Made by a program: the position numbers and the translations under genes
The notes under the pieces: model-generated
The model's input: the letters and a program-made list of their open reading frames with translations, nothing else
Told to the model about the DNA's origin: nothing
Database searches by the model: none
Part shown: piece by piece, positions 59,439-64,000 of the stretch
Layout of the letters: every line of letters begins with the position of its first letter
Position numbering within the stretch: the stretch's first letter is position 1
NCBI RefSeq assembly: GCF_018812025.1
Contig: NC_063049.1
Span: 34,656,447 to 34,720,446, forward strand
Origin: Megalobrama amblycephala
Taxonomy: Eukaryota; Chordata; Actinopteri; Cypriniformes; Xenocyprididae
Length of the DNA stretch: 64,000 nt
Direction of reading: 5' to 3'

Positions 59439-61010
59439 TTAAAGTGCCCCATTATTGATTTTTGAAAATTACCTTTCATGTAGTGTGTAACATAGCTCTA
59501 AGTGAATGAAAACATCCTGCAAAGTTTTAAATCTGAAAGTGCACCGTATATAAAGTTATTGTCTCTCAAAAGTAAGAGTCGACTCTGAGTCAATGAAACG
59601 AGTCGTTTGTAAAAACGAATCCCAAGCCGTTTCGTTGTGACATCACAGCGAAACATTAGCATATTGCTCGCTCACTTATTGCGCGTGCAGACGCCAGGGA
59701 AAATTTATTTATTTGAACAATACCACAGCAGTACAATCTTTTGTTGTGTTCCCGTCATTTTACTGACGACTGCTTCTCAAACCTCGGGGAGTTTAACGCA
59801 GGATTCACAAAACACTTGCTCTTAAAATATGGATCAATGACCAGTTTATTTGGACCAGCTTGCTCCTCTGAATCTCAACCTGTAAGCATGATTAATAATT
59901 GATGTTTATATTTTCTAGCGATCGTTCAAAATTCGTAGTTTTGTATGTTATGTTGTGTAATGTACACACTAGTCTGTATGTCTCCTGCTAACCGGCTAAC
60001 TCACGTTTCTGTAGTTCTGCTATTCAGATGTGGGTCCAATATTGTCTAAAAATGAGTCGATTAATGCAGTTTGTCTGTCTTATTACTTGGAGTAATGATC
60101 AAGGATGGAGTACGACTTTACGAGTTTAAAGCATTATCAGCTTCATATCAGTTTGTGCTCGTCTAACGTGGGAGTTTACAACATAGCTCGGCCAGGTTCG
60201 CTTACATAACTGTTAAACAAACTGTTTTTTTCCCTCTGCGTGTTTATTATTACAGTAGAGTGGAGCTCTATCTGTATTGTAATAGGATGTTAAGATGCTA
60301 GTCCACGCTATCTAGTTTAAGTATTCTCTGTGTTAGCAGTAAACATCCATTGTAATGTCAAACAATGATATAGCCATTTTTTACTTTGTTAATAGTTATG
60401 ACAAAAAAGACAGTGTACACATCTGGCCTACATATTTATCTTATGTTTAGAGGTTTTCAGCTTCACTTGTCATTCTGATACAGTTCCCACAGGTGCACCT
60501 ACATAAAGTATAACAGTGACGCCGCTATCACGTCTTATAAATAACACAAACTATGGTGACACTTACCATACAGAAACGTCCTACTCCAGTCATGATTGCA
60601 AATCATTTTCTGGTTGATCGACTACTTCAGACGTTTCATCGTCCGACTCAGGCTCGAATTGATGCGGTAAAATCGACGCCATCTTTTCTGTCCATACATT
60701 GTATACAATGTCTTGCAAATTGATAGCTGTCATTCAGTTATGTCAATGGGCGCACGGTGCGTGCAGTAGACCAATCACAAAGGATTGGGCCATCTGACCA
60801 ATCAGAGCAGTGTAAGCTCACGGAAAGGAGGGGTTTAGAGAGTGATTCTTTGAACTGCTTCTAACAAATCATTTACAAAACACAGAAAATTCAGGTGAAA
60901 TTAAATGTATATTATGAGAAAACCAAAGTGTTTTTTGACCTTGCATGCACGTAAACCTGTTGTAGGAGACTCCCAAAACAATATTAGGAACCTTAAAAAA
61001 GGCATAATAA
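59439..61010. mobile_element. Non-autonomous DNA element, left end ttaaagtgcccc
   Basis: About 1.57 kb. The left end ttaaagtgccccattattg is of a known fish element type; the right end appears degenerate (ccttaaaaaaggcataata), matching the expected inverted end in part. The inside holds repeats of tcgttt/aacga type near 59600. No transposase is seen. Confidence 0.5.
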
Positions 61011-61728
61011 CAACAACAATGAAATCAACTAAGATTCTAGTCTTTTGTGCACTTTGCTATTTGTATGAGCTGCTGTTCCAGACTGCTTACTACATATGAG
61101 GTTCCATTTTTGTTAGTATGCTTGCTTGATTCAGAACACTGCCACAGAGAGACAGGAGCTCCTGTTCAAATAAATGGTTTCTCCATATAAATAACAGATT
61201 TTCTCTTAGAGGTCTTGAAGATGGAATGAAAACAAAACTGAGCGAGAAGAATGAGAGTGTATTTGTACCCAGATGGAGGGACAGAGTGAAATGACAGGTA
61301 CATCTGCAGAAGAGAGAGGAAAGAGGAAGCAGGAAGAACATTATGATTAATTAGAGTGTATTTGAGAAGCAAAAAGGCTCATATTCTCCTACTTGACCCG
61401 CCAAACCATTTTACTGTATGGAGAAGTCTATAAAAATGATTGTCCATTACGAGAATAAATGGTGATATCACCAGAGTAGTACAAATTTCAGGTACATTCC
61501 GGTACAGTTTTCCTGCCATTTCGTGAAGTGAAATTGCTCTGCTCATCTGTGTGATGATACTGTCGTGAATACAGATACATCGTCTCATAGATGTGCTGAA
61601 ATACCATTAGCAGCTCAGTGAAGAGACTCTCAGCAGACTCTCTGCTCTTTTTTAGGGGAAAAAAATCTCTAGAATTTTGTGGCAAGAATTTAAATATAGA
61701 ACTCGGACAACCCTAGTGAACAATAAAT

Positions 61729-62235
61729 TATACCAAAATGGATTTGAAATACATTTATTTTATGCTAAGAATACTACAAATACATTTACATATTTATGTA
61801 CTTAATAAAAATACCCTGCAATTGTACTTTTGGTATACTACTTAATTGATATACTTAAAGTCTGCTAAAATGGAACAACTAATTTTGTACTTAATGCACT
61901 TTAGTTATCCGGAAGTAGTGCTGAGGTCCAACTAAAGATATACTAAAGTATATTTGATTATGCTAAATAACTATTGCAAGTTTACTTTAGGTAAACTTTA
62001 AGTATCTTGCATTTAAAGACTGATATTATACAGTGATCATACTATCCTTACTAATAGTGATATTAAAACACATTTTAGGCTTGATATTAAGAAATGTGTA
62101 TTGTGCAACAAAGAAGTACTACAAATAAAGTTTAATTATAATATTTATATCAAAGTCTCAAGCGATATGTCAATAAATATGGATTTGTACCATACTTAGT
62201 GTGAAATAAATGTATTTTAAATACATTTTGGTATA
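61729..62235. mobile_element. Inverted-repeat element, ends ttataccaaaatgg
   Basis: About 507 bp bounded by tataccaaaatggatttgaa and the inverted ttaaatacattttggtata. AT-rich and non-coding. Confidence 0.65.
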
Positions 62236-64000
62236 GTTTTTTTTTTCCACTATGGAAAACAAGCTACAAAACATGAAAAATAAAAGTGAAACAGTAAAAA
62301 GTACATGTTCTGGTAAAAATCTGCTGCTTTAAAGTTTTCCTTGCCATTGGTATGGATAAACACAAATATATATTATTTATTATCAAATATCCACTAAATT
62401 CAATGAAACAATGAATGGAGAATTCTGTGGAAATCTGTTAAATTTTCTGCAGAAATGATCTGGCGCAGATTCTGTGTGGGCCTGCCGATTAACTTTCCAT
62501 CTCTCCAGCTCATGCTAATGACATAAGAGTACTGTTATGCAAACGACCTGCCATGAGAGGTTTTTCTCTAATATGAAAATTTAAAAAATGGTTTCTTCTT
62601 TTAAGCAGAAAAAAATCCAATACAAGTTACGAGTGCTTTGTCCTTAAAAAGAGACCCTTACGGCTGCATTAGCAAGCTTTTCGAGGCAGGGGTAATGACA
62701 TGTTTTTGAGCAGTCTCACTTAGCATTTGACTGCATTATACGAGCACGTCGGGGGAAATCAGAGTTACTGCGTGTTGTGATCAAGCATGTTGAGAGGAAG
62801 CCTGCAAGAGAGAGACGGAGTATCTGTCTACGTGTGAGAGTTTTGAGGCACCTAAAGTAATTAATCCTGACAGTTTTAAGTGCAGCTGGTTTCCAAAGCT
62901 ACATGTGAGAGGAGAGGAAGAGTCAGGCTTCCCGTCTCTATCTTCAATTATCCTCCACTGGGAGGGCAGCGGTTTGCCACGGCCTGCTGGAGGTGCCGGA
63001 TCGGTCCTGTGGAGAAAGCTGGAGAACTCTCACAGAGTGGAACGACTCTTCACCTCTCTCTAGCGGCTGTCTCTGCAGAGTCTAGTTATTATATTCATGA
63101 GTAAAAGTTACTTCTGAGAGATTTTTCTTCATCCTACGTTGATATGTTACAGTATGCTTATTGTCCCCTTGGAATTATAAGGTTCCATCTGACATTTTTG
63201 TCAAAATTGAGTTATTCACATATTCTTATACAGTGACTAGTTATTTACATTATGTGATTATTATTATTTTTTTTTAATTGTGTAATTTTTGGGACTATTT
63301 TATTTTTAGCTCAATATCTCAAAACTGCTCAGGATGCAGATAGAACCTTATAATTACAAGGTGGTGTTATGCTATGCAATGTAATATCACATTAGAAAAG
63401 AGAAGAAATAAGCCTGTTTGTTCAAGTGATTTTGCCTAAACTCACCTAAACTAAGGTAAAAAAAATAAAATAAATCACTGTAATGCCAGTAGTGACTAAA
63501 TACTTTTATAAAATGGTTGTAACAGAAATATGAGTTCAATCAATCAATAACCAATCATGAAAAGACAAACAAATTTCCACAAATTAAGTTCATCAGGCAA
63601 AATGAAGTCAACTTGATGTCTACTAACATGCAGTCATGTGTGCATTTATCTTCATGATGGCTTTGAGCAAGGCTCATCCAATCCAGGGTTATTATCATTA
63701 ACTAAAACTAAAACTATTAAAAACATTTTTGTTAACTGAAATAAACCTGAAATAAAATATAAACATTAGTTGAAAAAATGTAAACTAAATCTACTAAAAT
63801 TAGAAATGTTGCCTTGGCAATAAACTGAAGTTGAATTACTAAAATTATTAACTGTAAATAAAAAAAAAATAATAATAATAATAAAAAAATATTAAAATTT
63901 TTTAAAATATTAAAACAAAACTAAAAAAAATGACAAAAGCACAAAATAAAATGACTAAAATTAAAACTAACATGAAAACTAAAAGTATAAAAATAAAAGC

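Larger units (their letters stand above)
52363..64000 (-). other. erbb4 intron 5, partial
   Basis: At least 11.6 kb upstream of exon 6. It contains a MITE (52508-52759), an internally deleted Tc1 (53439-54309), a second Tc1 with a nested MITE (55474-57463), a 59 kb hairpin and tandem repeat, and two further inverted-repeat elements (59439-61010, 61729-62235). The last 350 bases are A-rich low-complexity sequence. I could not find exon 5 here. Confidence 0.7.

Overview
The window is intronic vertebrate DNA with AT-rich, repeat-dense introns. It carries the middle of one large gene on the minus strand: a teleost erbb4 orthologue, a receptor tyrosine kinase of the EGFR/ErbB family that binds neuregulins. 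Fourteen coding exons spread over about 51 kb (52362 down to 1511) splice into one continuous reading frame of 1649 nt (2 nt plus 549 codons). They run from the cysteine-rich domain II, through domains III and IV, the juxtamembrane and transmembrane segments, to the start of the kinase domain (Gly-rich loop and VAIK lysine). Every junction has GT-AG sites and every intron phase fits its neighbour. Exons 1-5 and the exons after 19 lie outside the window. Exon numbers follow the EGFR-style scheme and rest on recalled family structure.

The juxtamembrane exon present (9986-10030, 45 nt) is of the JM-b type, the form that lacks the long cleavable stalk. I could not find a JM-a type exon by eye. 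A (UG)14 tract in the transcript lies just upstream of this exon's acceptor.

The introns hold many mobile elements typical of ray-finned fish, most likely a cyprinid. They include a 5.4 kb DIRS-type tyrosine-recombinase retrotransposon in intron 13 (24454-29861), with inverted terminal repeats, a circle-junction-like internal complementary region, a broken reverse transcriptase, and a duplicated recombinase segment whose second copy is still open. There are three Tc1/mariner elements: 45985-47474 has one in-frame stop, 53439-54309 is internally deleted, and 55474-57463 is broken and carries a nested fold-back element. One LTR with a tRNA-Pro-like primer binding site lies at 7170-7637. There are also many short inverted-repeat (MITE-like) elements, a recurring MITE-like family with several nested insertions, and long microsatellites.

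Layout (plus coordinates, the reverse of transcription): 1-5.3 kb kinase start and transmembrane exons; 5.3-11.2 kb juxtamembrane region with an LTR; 11.2-30.7 kb two large introns around exon 14, including the DIRS element; 30.7-44.5 kb exons 13 to 8; 44.5-52.4 kb exons 7 and 6 with a Tc1 element; 52.4-64 kb intron 5 with two further Tc1 copies and MITEs. I see no bacterial-type operon, CRISPR array or RNA gene, and no convincing second protein-coding gene.
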